The position numbers were made by a program, and so were the translations under genes. Below the pieces are notes generated by a model that had not been told where the DNA came from, made no database searches, and saw only the letters and a program-made list of their open reading frames with translations. Of a stretch of DNA of 64,000 nucleotides, positions 33,383 to 44,928 are shown in pieces. The DNA lies in contig NC_088928.1 of the NCBI RefSeq assembly GCF_038396675.1, positions 62,251,001 to 62,315,000 of the forward strand, read 5' to 3'. The stretch is from Hydra vulgaris (lineage: Eukaryota > Cnidaria > Hydrozoa > Anthoathecata > Hydridae). Position 1 is the first letter of the stretch, and each line of letters opens with the position of its first letter.

Positions 33383-34972
33383 CAAAGTTTAAAAAATAAA
33401 ATTCCAAATCATTTATTTATCACTTAACTCACTGAATGCAGAACCATTCCATAAACTGTAAGGGACATAGGCACTACGTTGTAACGGACCCTCTCAGGAT
33501 CAATGAAATCAAGTGACCCTTGACCACGCCCTCGTTATCATAGGCAACATACAACCCCAAATGATTGTATTAAAATTTTGGTCAAATTACCAAGAGAAAC
33601 AAGATATTTTCTGTTATAAGAGCTAAATTTCTATGTAAGTTTTTCCAATGCTTGGATTTATTAGAAAAGACCTTCTATAGGGTCAGTGATGCAGCGTTGA
33701 AAGATAGTGAAGACTTCCTACCAATTGCTCAAAGTAAATTCAAAGACCTTTTTTTTATATGACAGAATTTAGATACATGATTGATCAGGATTGCAAACTT
33801 TGGCATGATTTTGGCACTTTGGCAATTTTATATTGGCATTACCATGATCCATTATAAAATTTAATTTTTGTTCTTAAATTTGTTGAAAAAGTTCTTTTCT
33901 ATAAATAGAGTAAATAACTATCCAAATCAATGACAAATTCCAGATTTTTCAACATTTTATAACAACTATATTATTTTAACTTAGTTTTCTGTACTTAAGG
34001 ATATAGTGTTTGTTACAGTGCGGCAAATATCCAAGGGGCACCAAATGAAAAGAAGGTATTTAGAAAAAAAAAAAAAAGGTCCTTCATATATAATATACGG
34101 AAATTTTAATAAATAAGGGCGCCAATCAGGGGTACTATCCTAGGCGGCGTGATGGCTCTCGATGGCCCTTATTCGTTATTCAAAGAATTTTTTTTATTTT
34201 TGCAGATTCAATAAATAATCGCAGCTTAATAAATCTTGCTTTCAGTAAAAAGATTATTAATTAAATTGATCAAACAAAACCTTTAAAAGGTGCCAAAAAT
34301 CTATGCAAAATTTAGTCTAAATAATATTTTAAAAGAATAGTTTAAAGCCGTTTTATTATATAAAAACCCTATTACCAACAATTCAACATGGTTGGAAATA
34401 AAATGAGGGAGAATTACCAACAATTCAACATTGTCAAGACTTGTCAGCATTGGGAGATTTTGAAAGAAATAATTTCCTTAACAATTTTTAAACAAATGGG
34501 TAAACAAAGCCCTTGCAATTTAAAATTTATATTGGCACATAATATTATTTTAACGCCAAGTTTCCTATCCTGATCAATCATGTATCTAAATTCTACCATA
34601 TAAAAAAAAAGGTCTTCGAATTTATTTTGAGCAATTGGCAGAATGTCTTCACCATCTTTTCAACGCTGCATTACTGATCCGTTACAAAGTCTATAATAAT
34701 AAATCCAAACATGGAAATAAATTACATAGGAATTTAGCTCTTATAATAAAAAACATCTTGTTTCTTTGAGTATTTTACTAAAATTTTAATACATTCAGTA
34801 AGGGATGTTTTTTTATTTAAACTAACATAACCGTGGTCTAGGGTTGCTTAATTTCACTGAAATCAAGTTTTTTTACGTTTTTCCTATGTCCCTTACAATT
34901 TATAAAACTGCCCTGCATTCAGTGATTCATGTAATAAATAAATGGTTTGCAATTTTATTTTTAAAGTTCGTT
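33383..34972. mobile_element. 1.6-kb foldback (inverted-repeat) element
   Basis: Imperfect inverted arms of about 400 bases pair 33387-33800 with 34560-34970; shared blocks include a CACTGAATGCAG word, TAAGGGACATAGG, TTATAAGAGCTAAATT and a CTGATCAATCATGTATC-like block. There is no coding capacity in the middle (33830-34520). It starts a few bases from the right TTAA of the large transposon. It is a MITE-like non-autonomous element of unknown family; exact ends are uncertain. Confidence 0.7.
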
Positions 34973-34983
34973 TAAAAAATTTT

Positions 34984-35068
34984 TAGGAATGCAGTGATGT
35001 GAATTTTCACTTGTTGTAATAGCGAAAATTCACATCACTACAAGCAAGAATTATCACTACATTCCCAA
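34984..35068. repeat. Compound hairpin
   Basis: An inner 15-bp stem (34994-35008 with 35024-35038) overlaps an outer stem starting at GGAATG and ending CATTCC. It is adjacent to the foldback element and followed by a block resembling the foldback's outer end in direct orientation (about 35077). Confidence 0.7.
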
Positions 35069-36265
35069 AGGTTTTTTAAATGAAGTTTAAAAAATAAATT
35101 TACAATCATTGGATTTGATGTTATAACTTACTGAAGTATGCGCAAGGGCGCATACATGAGTGGGTTGAAAGAACACAAATTAAATTTACAACTTTCATAT
35201 CACAAACCAGAATCAGTTCAATGGGCATTAGTTATTAACCAGATTTATTAACCATCCTTTGAGTGAAAAGTTATTTTTTTGGCGTTGATCTAGTTATGAG
35301 GCAGTATTGTAAATGTATAGACAAACAAATTACGGACTTAAAAGCTACCAAAAATATTAAAAAATAAATTAAATAACTTGCCTGACATTTATTTCTTTTC
35401 AGTAATCAATAACCTAAACTGAGACCAAATCTCTTTTTTTGACAGTGATTCTCAAGTGACTGTCAAAAAGTCTTTTCAAGTCACTTAAAGTGCAAAAATC
35501 ACTTAAGAGTTAACCTGCTTTCTAAAAACTTATCTAGAGGTTTCCTATACCTTACGACTCACAGACTCACATTTAATGGAGATCGACAAGAGGTTAAGTA
35601 GTCTTTTCAAAAGCACTTGAGGTTGGTTTTGGCACTACTTGCACCAGAATTTGAAACATACAAAGTCTATATGTAAATTATTTAGGCATATATATTTATT
35701 TTGTATAATTAAATGTGGGAGCTCTTCGGTTACTTTTGCAAGTTGAATAGTTTCTTTAAGGGTTGATTCCTACTTGGCTGTAACTCGTAATGTAATTTGC
35801 AAAGTCATTTTGCACTATCAGCAAAAATTTTTAGGTATCTGAGAACCACAGACATCGAGGTTGGTATTTTACAACAGATTATTTTGACCTGCAAAGCAGT
35901 TTGCTGTCTTTTTCTCAGGCAAGTTTTTCAGGCAAAGCAAATTTCTCAGGCAAAGTAAGTTTCTCAGACAAAGCAAACACATTTTAATTTTCATTATAAG
36001 CCTTGGCATTAACATTTGGCATTAACTAATGACGGGTTTTATTTTCTTTTTTTTTTTTGCCTCTGACAAACAGAAAATGAAATTAGGGTAAATTCTAAAT
36101 AAAAATCTGTTGTTGGATTTAAAACTGACGAAAAGTTGACAATCGTAACTATAAAAATACAGGCACAAAGGTACCTTGATGCTTAATTACAAATTTCAAA
36201 AAAGCTTTTGAATAATGAAATAAAAATTATTTTATTAATAATTTATTTCCTTTTTCCTTTTTCAG
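35069..36265. other. Non-coding, with a short tandem repeat
   Basis: No exon recognised. Around 35913-35980 a TTTCTCAGGCAAAG-type word is repeated three or four times. The stretch is probably an intron of the gene whose exons follow. Confidence 0.4.
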
Positions 36266-37266
36266 ACTATTAGGATGCACGATATCCACAAGGAATTAGT
36301 GGGTGAAATTATAAGGGTGGGTGTGAGATTTTATTATGAAAATAATGTTTATGATGTTCCTATTACTTATGCTAGCTTCAAACCAAAGAGGTTCGTTATT
36401 AGTCCTGCCATGATCAACCATAAAAAGTTTTCGTCGGCCAAAAAAGCTGTAGGTTAGTCAGATGCATTATTTTTATTTTACTTTGCTATGAATCCTACTT
36501 AATTTTGAATTTAATGCTACGTTTAATTTTTATTTTACTTTGCTATGAATCCTACTTAATTTTGAATTTAATGCTACGTTTAATTTTTATTTTACTTTGC
36601 TATGAATCCTACTTAATTTTGAATTTAATGCTACGTTTAATTTTTATTTTACTTTGCTATGAATCCTACTTAATTTTGAATTTAATGCTACGTTTAATTT
36701 TTATTTTACTTTGCTATGAATCCTACTTAATTTTGAATTTAATGCTACGTTTAATTTTTATTTTACTTTGCTATGAATCCTACTTAATTTTGAATTTAAT
36801 GCTACGTTTAATTTTTATTTTACTTTGCTATGAATCCTACTTAATTTTGAATTTAATGCTACGTTTAATTTTTATTTTACTTTGCTATGAATCCTACTTA
36901 ATTTTGAATTTAATGCTACGTTTAATTTTTATTTTACTTTGCTATGAATCCTACTTAATTTTGAATTTAATGCTACGTTTAATTTTTATTTTACTTTGCT
37001 ATGAATCCTACTTAATTTTGAATTTAATGCTACGTTTAATTTTTATTTTACTTTGCTATGAATCCTACTTAATTTTGAATTTAATGCTACGTTTAATTTT
37101 TATTTTACTTTGCTATGAATCCTACTTAATTTTGAATTGCAACGTAAAATTAAGAAACTCTTTTTTTTTAATAAACTATTCTAATAGAAACTATTGCGGT
37201 TTTCTATACTTTATTTTAGCTCAAATACTCACTGTTACGTTAGAGCGACACTCGACATCTAATTAG
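36266..37266 (+). CDS. Last two exons of an unrecognised host gene
   Basis: Exon 36266-36452 follows a polypyrimidine tract and CAG, is open in one frame, and ends at a donor AG|GTTAGT. It splits a codon after one base. Exon 37220-37266 follows ATTTTAG, supplies the other two bases, and ends at a TAG (37264-37266). Joined they give about 78 aa: TIRMHDIHKELVGE, then VRFYYENNVYDVPITYAS, KPKRFVISPAMINHKK, and a helical KKAVAQILTVTLERH tail. No transposon motif is seen. I do not recognise the family; upstream exons are not identified. The intron between them carries the 57-bp minisatellite. Confidence 0.55.
36466..37138. repeat. 57-bp minisatellite, about 11.8 copies
   Basis: Units of 57 bp are identical as far as I can see, and because 57 is a multiple of three they create a 253-codon open frame of 19-residue repeats. 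The array lies within the last intron of the host gene at 36266-37266. Confidence 0.97.
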
Positions 37267-37552
37267 ATGATAAAGAATTTAAAGTCCTCCGTTAAAAAAA
37301 GTGGTGTATATTAAGCTCGATTCAAACCATAATTGTCAAAGAAGAGGAAATAAAATTTAGTTCAAAGCAGCAGTGATTCAGGTAAGAACTACGCTATGAT
37401 CCAGGTATTTGTTCTATTAAACTCGGATATTAATACTCTAACAAAAGAAGCAAAACTTATTTGTTAGTCTACTAAACAGTAGTTTTTTGTACAGTTACAT
37501 ATAAATATTGATATTATAAGTCAGAAGAAAGAATTGTCAAATAAAAATTAAC
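37267..37552. other. Likely 3' UTR and downstream sequence of the 36266-37266 gene
   Basis: No gene seen; no clear AATAAA near the stop codon, so the 3' end is not placed. Confidence 0.35.
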
Positions 37553-37757
37553 CAAATGAAGGTGAGTTATCACCAAAGGAAGGTAAATTATCACCAAAGT
37601 AAGGTGAATTATCACCAAAGGAAGGTGAATTATCACCAAAGTAAGGTGAATTATCACCAAAGGAAGGTGAATTATCACCAAAGGAAGGTAAATTATCACT
37701 AAAGGAAGGTGAATTATCACCAAGAGAAGGGGAATTATCACGAAAGGTGAATTATGG
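37553..37757. repeat. 21-bp tandem repeat with internal dyad, about 9 copies
   Basis: Units of the type GGAAGGTGAATTATCACCAA contain the dyad GGTGA-NNNN-TCACC in most copies. It gives a leucine/isoleucine-rich 75-aa frame on the minus strand that I reject as coding. Confidence 0.9.
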
Positions 37758-38260
37758 CATCAGAAAAACCTAAATATTTGATTGTGGTTCTTTTTGTCTT
37801 GTAATGAATAAAAAAACAACAAATGAAATGGTAAAAGTTAAATCTCATAACTGTTTATTGTGAACATCTTCTGAGGGAACTTAAAGCCTTAATTGTCTAT
37901 AAATTGTTCAAAAAACCTCTTTAGAAAATTTCATGAACGAGTCATAACAAAACGAGTCAAAGAGTCAATGCAAAAAGACATAAACTTAAAATATCTCTTT
38001 TAAAACAAATGCGTTAATAACAAAATTACAAAAATATTTATTTCTACTATAAGTTATCCATTTTCTTTATTATATTTATTTTATTTTTTGTTGAAAAATA
38101 ATTTCATTTTTATATTGTTTTTAATCCTTAATATAATATGTTATATTTCATCAAAAAACTAAAAAAAGTAAAAAAATCAACTTTTGTGTGAATAATTTGT
38201 AATTTCAGAATAATAGGGCTGTGATTATTGTAATTTTTATTTTGAAAAAATTTTTATTCC

Positions 38261-38329
38261 CGACTAAAAATTTTCATTCTCGACTAAAAATTTTCATTCT
38301 CGACTAAAAATTTTCTTTTTCGACTAAAA
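38261..38329. repeat. 20-bp tandem repeat, 3.5 copies
   Basis: Units start at 38261, 38281, 38301 and 38321 with a CGACTAAAAATTTTC core. 37758-38260 and 38340-38938 show no gene. Confidence 0.9.
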
Positions 38330-38938
38330 GCTTATTGAATTAACTTTACTTATCATCAGAGGAGGAATAGAGTGCAATTGAAGATTTTTTGTATTAACCT
38401 TTGAGCATGGTTTAGTGTGTGTAATAAGTGGTTTGTGACAACACCATTATGCTTTTTTGCAGCGCTGCAACAGGTTATAGCTACGCGAAAGGTTATTGAA
38501 TAAAGTTATTAAATTACTTAAAAAACATTATGTTTCTATTTTTTGTTTAAGTGTAAGTAGTAGTTGTTTAAAAATACTTTTAAAAAATTTTATTGTTATT
38601 TTTATTACTGTTTTATTGTTTGTAATAATGTTATTATAACTACGTTGTGTTGCTTAGGTTTTTAATTGATATTAGAATTATTATAATTGAATTATGATTA
38701 TTATAATGAGAATTCAATTAATAAGAATTCAAAAATAATTATTATAATTGAATTAATTAGAATTAATAATTGATTCAGAAATGAACAATGGTATATATAA
38801 CAAATATTGTAAATATATATAATTGGAACGCCATAATTTTTCAGAAAAGATTTGATTGTTAGTGGTTACTTTCTCGTTTGCGCCACGATTATCCTAAAAG
38901 TCACGCTACAATAAATAATATTACTACGATGTAACAAT

Positions 38939-38984
38939 AATATTCGCATAAATATAAGTAAAAACTTATATTTATGCGAATATT
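38939..38984. repeat. Perfect hairpin, 21-bp arms, 4-nt loop
   Basis: The arms 38939-38959 and 38964-38984 are perfectly complementary. Confidence 0.95.
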
Positions 38985-39141
38985 AACCACATTTTTAACC
39001 ACATTCAACAGTGGAAACATATCATTGAAATAGGTAGTGAAAATCTTCTATTAAAATAGGTGGCTGAAAATTCGTTGTATTTATGTGGATATTAAGGTTT
39101 AATTTAGTAAAATAGAAACGCAAAGATTAAAATACTATGAG

Positions 39142-39223
39142 CATACTATGAGCTAGTTAAACACAAAGATTAAAAAGTTTCTTAAAACTTTTTAATCTTT
39201 GTGTTTAACTAGCTCATAGTATG
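39142..39223. repeat. Perfect hairpin, 39-bp arms, 4-nt loop
   Basis: The arms 39142-39180 and 39185-39223 are perfectly complementary. Followed by a short G-rich GCGGGGGTGAGGGG word, unusual here. Confidence 0.95.
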
Positions 39224-41640
39224 CGGGGGTGAGGGGTGGAGTTGAAGATTTAAATGAACGCTGGGGGCATTAACTGGATTTTTTATATATGATACTTTCG
39301 GGCATTGTCCAAACCATGAACAATTTCTAAAATGTTCCAAACTTATTATGTTCATGCTTAAGTCAAAATATAAAATTTTGTTAAAAAACTGCGGTGATTG
39401 ATGCCTTGATCAAAAATACACAAAAACGTTAGCCCCCCATCACAAATATGAGGGCAATGAGTTTAAAAAAATTTTGTTGTTACTATCTTATACTAAATTT
39501 AGACTCATTGACAGGTTTTAACTTTCATCGAATAATCTTTTATTCGTTAAAAATTATGATCATGTGAAGTACAACCCCCGTCATTTTGATGAGGGTAAAA
39601 ACTTTATACAATTATATCTTTCAAACTTTAATAGGTTATTAGTTGAGAATTAAAATCGTTCTAATTCCCTACTAATTTTTCTTGTTTTCAAACTCCAATG
39701 ATTTGAGTCAAATCACTGCAATTTTATAAATATTTCATTAATAAATTTACATAGTAGGCAAACAAATATAAATTTATACATTATACAGATATACATTTTA
39801 GAATTTTGTTCTTCTACATCAATGTCTAATTCTAGAATTTCGTCAACGTTGCCAACATTTAAATATAATTCATGTCATATACATGAACATTTAAATATAA
39901 GTCATTAATTTCATCTGATCTCATTTTAGATGAATTTTCTTTATTAACTGCTATAAACTGCTAACAAACTTTCAACTATATCCGGTAATTTTTTCTTATT
40001 TTTCAATCTTATAGTTAATGAGTAATAATAATAATAAGGGAATCAAAAGTATGTATAGCTCGAATGAAAATAAGTTTTTTCTCTAATTTAATTCCTTTCA
40101 TGGTGTTCACGATCAAATTTATAAATTCTGTGTCAAGGTTCAACTACTTCTCCCATTAAACCAAGTGAAACTAGTGAATTGATGATAATTTCCCCAGCAT
40201 TTGTTAATACTTTGTGAATGGAAGGGACTTTTAACTAATCATATGTCTCTAATAATTTCTTATACGTACCATTGCAGTATTTATCAATTTTCTGGAGTAA
40301 TTAGGCCTTTGCGATTGGTTGCAATTATAACTTAAACTTTTTTGTGCTTTCTAAGCCTGTATAGGGTTTCAAAAAATGCTTGCTTTAAACCGAATAAATT
40401 ATCATTAAACGCAGAAAAAAGCAACTGTGTTTATACTTACATAAAAAATTTTTTTCATTTTTTGCTTTTGCAAAAAACTGCAATTATTGAAGACTGGAAA
40501 ATAGCAAATTTAAAAAGTTCCCCTCTCCCTCCTCCTGCCCTAAACGCAAGAGCAATAATTTGTTAAATATTTTTTTCACTATTTTTAACTAAGTTCAAAT
40601 TTATCGACATATTTTATATATAATAAAATAAAAATTATTGTTTGAAAATAAAATATAAATATAAAATTTATTGTTTGATATGAACTTAGTTAAGTCTTTA
40701 CTTATACCATTATTTACATAAAAACTCATGTATTATTAACTAGTTATAACCATAAAAAAAATAATCACAAAAAATATAGTTACTATATTTGTCCTTTGAA
40801 ATAATAAATTTCTTATGATATGTTATAACTTCTTAAATTTGTTGGTTGCTTTTTGATTTTAGATTTTTTGTAAAGGCTCCTATGAAATTAAATAAGATAA
40901 ATATAAATAATATTTGTCTTCTCTCAGGAATTAAGTCTTTTGTTTACAATACTTAATATATATCCATAATCAGTATTTTATAATCGGGTATCTAAGTGGT
41001 ATATGTTATAATTTATTTTGAGATTTTTATAGAATTTACTTGATTCTATAAAATCATTATTGTAAAACAAAAGGTTAATCTGATGGTATTAAAAACTTAA
41101 GCAAAAGAAATTTAATAGTCACAAACGAAACAAAAAATACAAACAAACAAACAAAAAAACAAAAACAAAAAAACACGCAAAAAAAAACAGTGAATGAGAA
41201 AGAAAGAAATAAGAAGAAACTATAACTATTTTATGAACAAAACAATTTCAGATAGTTGTTCAGACAAAATTAAAAACGAATGAAAAGTAAAATTAAATTG
41301 TTCAATGACAAATATAAAATAAGCATAACACATAAACAATAAACAGAGTAAAAAACAAAATTCTTTCTTAAATACTTATAAACAAAACTATAATTCAAAA
41401 ATTACTTACCAAAAGAAAACTTATGTAATAAAAATCAACTGCAAAATAAAGTAAACCTTATATGATATGAGGCGTAAGAAAAAAGCTTACAACTAAACTA
41501 CAAATAAAATGATCCGAGGCGTAATAATAAAGCAAATTCAAAATTATACATAAGACGTAAGATAAAAGGCAAAAGATAAAAAACAACCAAACAATAATGC
41601 TTATGTATAAGCGTAATTTGTGTTTTGGTAGATAAGATTA
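39224..41640. other. No gene seen
   Basis: About 2.4 kb of AT-rich non-coding sequence. It includes an A-rich low-complexity stretch (41100-41200) and a weak inverted repeat near 40590-40690. A 74-aa frame at 40342 is not supported. Confidence 0.45.
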
Positions 41641-41689
41641 CTATATCAATCCAACAAAATCTATGGAGTATTCCGAGATTATCTGTACA

Positions 41690-42330
41690 CTTTTGTTAAA
41701 GATCATCTGTATTTTTTTTTACTCCAATAACATCTGTCCAATATCATCTGAAATTCAATAACCCCTAACAACATTTTTAGGGAAATGTAACTTCATCAGG
41801 GAATTTTTCTTCAAGTCCAATAACATCTGGAAGAATTTCCTCCAGGTGTAATTACACCTGAAAAAATCATATATATAACTTCATCTGGTTAAAATAATGC
41901 ATTATAGTTTAATATTTTTTCCTGTTGTAATTGCATCTGAAAAAAATCCTAAAATTATTCTTAATATAATTGAAAATATGTAGCTATTTCTGTAGAATTC
42001 ACCGATGTAGGTGCACAGATGTAGTTATAGATAATCGAAAAGATGTAACTATTTCTGTAGAGTTTACCGATGTAGGTGCACATATGTAGTTATAGATAAT
42101 TGAAAAAATTTAACTATTTCTATAGAACTCACCGATGTAGGTGCACAGATGTAGTTACATAGAAAAGATGTAACTGCATCTGTAAAATTCATACTTTTTG
42201 CATAAATGTTATTAGACATCAATGAAATTTTAGATGTTATTGGACAGATGTTATTATACCTCATTATATTTACTGATGTTGTATGACAAATATTATTAGA
42301 CATAGCAAAAACTGATGTTGTTACCCTGAC
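41690..42330. mobile_element. Possible MITE with inverted AATAACATCTGTCC words
   Basis: A block around 41724-41745 (AATAACATCTGTCCAATA) occurs inverted around 42236-42255. Between them, the CATCTG/CAGATG word recurs many times, and a 65-bp tandem repeat sits in the interior. No coding sequence. Confidence 0.45.
41980..42170. repeat. 65-bp tandem repeat, 3 copies
   Basis: Units start at 41980, 42045 and 42110 and share an ACCGATGTAGGTGCACA core. Confidence 0.85.
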
Positions 42331-42640
42331 CCGTAGGTAACAAACCTCGCTTCAGAATCACGTTTATTATTATCGGCGTTTCAAAGAGACTTAGCACAAC
42401 AACTATTATGATTTCAACAATAAATATTTTGATTTCAGGATAATGTCATTGCTACTTATGCTGACAGTTTACATCAGTTCCTTACTGCAGTATATAGGAC
42501 TTCATTGCAAATTAAAGGAAGCAACCACACCCAAATTTTCGAAAAAGTTATTCCAAAGCCTTACAGTAAATTTTGAGCTAATCAATTCAAGACCTTGTGT
42601 TTCAAGGCAATGACTTTTAGTTTTAATATTGCTATTATGC

Positions 42641-42832
42641 AATAGTGTTTCGTTATAATACTGCATTTACTGATTTACTGCAGTAAGTTTTTGTAATAGT
42701 GTTTCGTTATAATACTGCATTTACTGATTTACTGCAGTAAGTTTTTGCAATAGTGTTTCGTTATAATACTGCATTTACTGATTTACTGCAGAAAGTTTTT
42801 ACAATAGTGTTTAATTATAATACTGCATTTTG
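42641..42832. repeat. 54-bp tandem repeat, 3.5 copies
   Basis: Units start at 42641, 42695, 42749 and 42803 (partial) with an AATAGTGTTTCGTTATAATA start. 42330-42640 shows no gene. Confidence 0.92.
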
Positions 42833-42965
42833 GCAATAATTTTTGGTTACAAATCTGTTTTAAGACCAAATTTCATTAACAGATTGTTAAAAAACTTTAT
42901 AACTCATTATTAATTGATTTATTAAAGTTGAGTGGTATATCAAACAATAGAGAATTTAAAATACT

Positions 42966-43048
42966 AAATAGTAGTATAAATAACTCCATACTGCCAAAAA
43001 TTAATTTTGTCCATTTTTGGCAGTATAGAGTTATTTACACTACTATTT
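42966..43048. repeat. Hairpin with 35-bp arms
   Basis: The arms 42966-43000 and 43014-43048 are complementary with two mismatches and a 13-nt loop. 43049-43555 beyond it shows no supported gene. Confidence 0.9.
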
Positions 43049-43555
43049 GCCAAAAAGTGCATTTCCCTTGTACACAGACATATTGTGAAACAAAAGCTAA
43101 TGATAACTCAATATAAAAAAAAACGCTTAAGTTTTTTAATCTACTTTATACTTTATTGAGCTGTTATAAGCAAGTTGTTGAAAGTATGCTAAATGTGTAA
43201 TACCTCTCAAAGTCAGTCAATGTAGTTGCGCTCCCTAACATGTTTTTCCATAAATCAATATGATGTCTTGTCTGTGTTATTTTAAAATTTTAAAACCTCA
43301 TTTTGAGCCATCCTATTTTATGTTTACCTTAAAGATAAAACTGTTTTCAAATTTTTCAGCACAATCACGCCAGTTTGCGCTCACGACATCACGTCACCAC
43401 GTCAGTTTGTGCTTGTTCAAGTTTTCGCAACTGTTCTGCACAAATGCATTTTATAAATTTTTACAAAGTTTTTACAAGAAAATACAGTATATCCCTAGAA
43501 TTAAAAAGATTTTTAAAAAAATATGAATAATGAAATAAGCTCATATCAATAAGCT

Positions 43556-44880
43556 CATATAATACCATACTCAATAATATCATACCAATATAAAAAACTA
43601 TCGCCCTATCTCAGTTCTACCAGTCTTTTCAAAAATATTAGAAAGAATAATTTATAACAGAGTATACACTTATCTTATTGATAATAAACTCCTCTATAAA
43701 AATCAATTTGGTTTTCAAAAAAATAATTCTAATGAACACGCTATTCTGCAAGTAACTCATTTAAGAACTCTCAATTCACACTAGGCATATTCATTGACTT
43801 GTCAAAGGCTTTTGATACTGTTAATCATCATATTTTATTTAAAAAGCTGGAGAGCTATGGTGTAAAAGAGAAAACCCTAAACTGGTTCAAAAGCTAACTA
43901 AGTAATCGCAAACAATTTGTTTATAATAAAGAATCTTCATCGCAAATAATAACGAATATAACATGTGGTATCCCCCAAAGGTCCATACTTGGGTCACTGT
44001 TATTTTTATTATACATAAATGATCTTTACAAAGCTTTTAACTTAACGACCGTAAATTTTGCGGATGATACAAATTTATTTCAGTCGCACGAAGACATAGA
44101 TTTACTTTTTTTTTTAAATGAATAATGAACTAAAAAGAATATCATACTGGTTTAGAAAAAATAAAGTGTCTTTGAATATGGATAAAACAAAGTTTTTACT
44201 TTTTTACCCAACCTCTAAATAAAAGAGAATCCAAAATATCTTGCCTGACTTATTAATTGACAATACAAGCATAAAAAGAAATAAAGTTACAAATACTTAT
44301 CTTGGAATCAACAAATTGATAATATTTCCATGAAAGTTGCTAAAAACATTGGAATTCTATATAGGCTAGATATATACTAAATAAGCACCAACTAACTCAA
44401 CTATATTATTCATTTATTCATTGCCATATAAACTATGCTAACATTAAATGGGCAAGCGCTCACAAAACCAAACTTAAATCTCTCTATCGGCATCAGAAAC
44501 ACGCAGCTCGCATAATTAATTTTGCAAATCGTTTTTCAAGCTCAACACCACTTCTTATTGAAATGAAAGTTTTAAATATACATGAACTAAATATTTTTAA
44601 TATTTTATGCTTTATATTTAAATGTAAAAAAATGTATTTCCTAGTGTATTTATAATTGACCAGTTTTGTGTTTCTTATCGTGGTCCATTTCTCTGGAATA
44701 AAATAGTATTACCTAACTTTGATCTTTCTTTCAAGAAAGATCAAAGTTAAAAGAAATTAAAAGAAATTATATTTTCAACACAAAATATATTCATCTATTT
44801 TTAGTATTTCAAGTTAATATAATTTAATACATTATTTTTGTTTACTGTATAAAGAATATAATTTATACAACATATATTGA
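43556..44880 (+). pseudogene. CR1/Jockey-like LINE copy E, inactive
   Basis: The plus strand reads as ORF2 from the polymerase start onward: a YRPIS-like block near 43605, FGFQKNNSNEHAI near 43705-43745, LGIFIDLSKAFDTVNH near 43785-43830, a CGIPQRSILG block near 43965, NFADDTNLF near 44055, then the C-terminal region with SYRGPFLWN near 44675-44700. Several stops and frame changes break it, and a snapback palindrome lies at 44715-44748. The endonuclease part is missing (5'-truncated). Confidence 0.8.
44715..44748. repeat. Perfect 16-bp-arm snapback palindrome in LINE E
   Basis: The arms 44715-44730 and 44733-44748 are separated by two bases. The left arm is normal LINE coding sequence (NFDLSF region, compare LINE D at 22180); the right arm is an inverted copy. 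Confidence 0.9.
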
Positions 44881-44928
44881 ATACTTTATATTATAATATT
44901 GTTCAATATTGAGAATGTTTTATACCTA

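Noticed and set aside
36505..37266. 253-aa open frame with eleven 19-residue hydrophobic repeats
   Set aside because: It is the readout of a 57-bp minisatellite whose unit is a multiple of three; it lies in the intron of a gene whose flanking exons fit in phase.
37553..37757. CRISPR array
   Set aside because: Units are adjacent without unique spacers, and the genome is eukaryotic.
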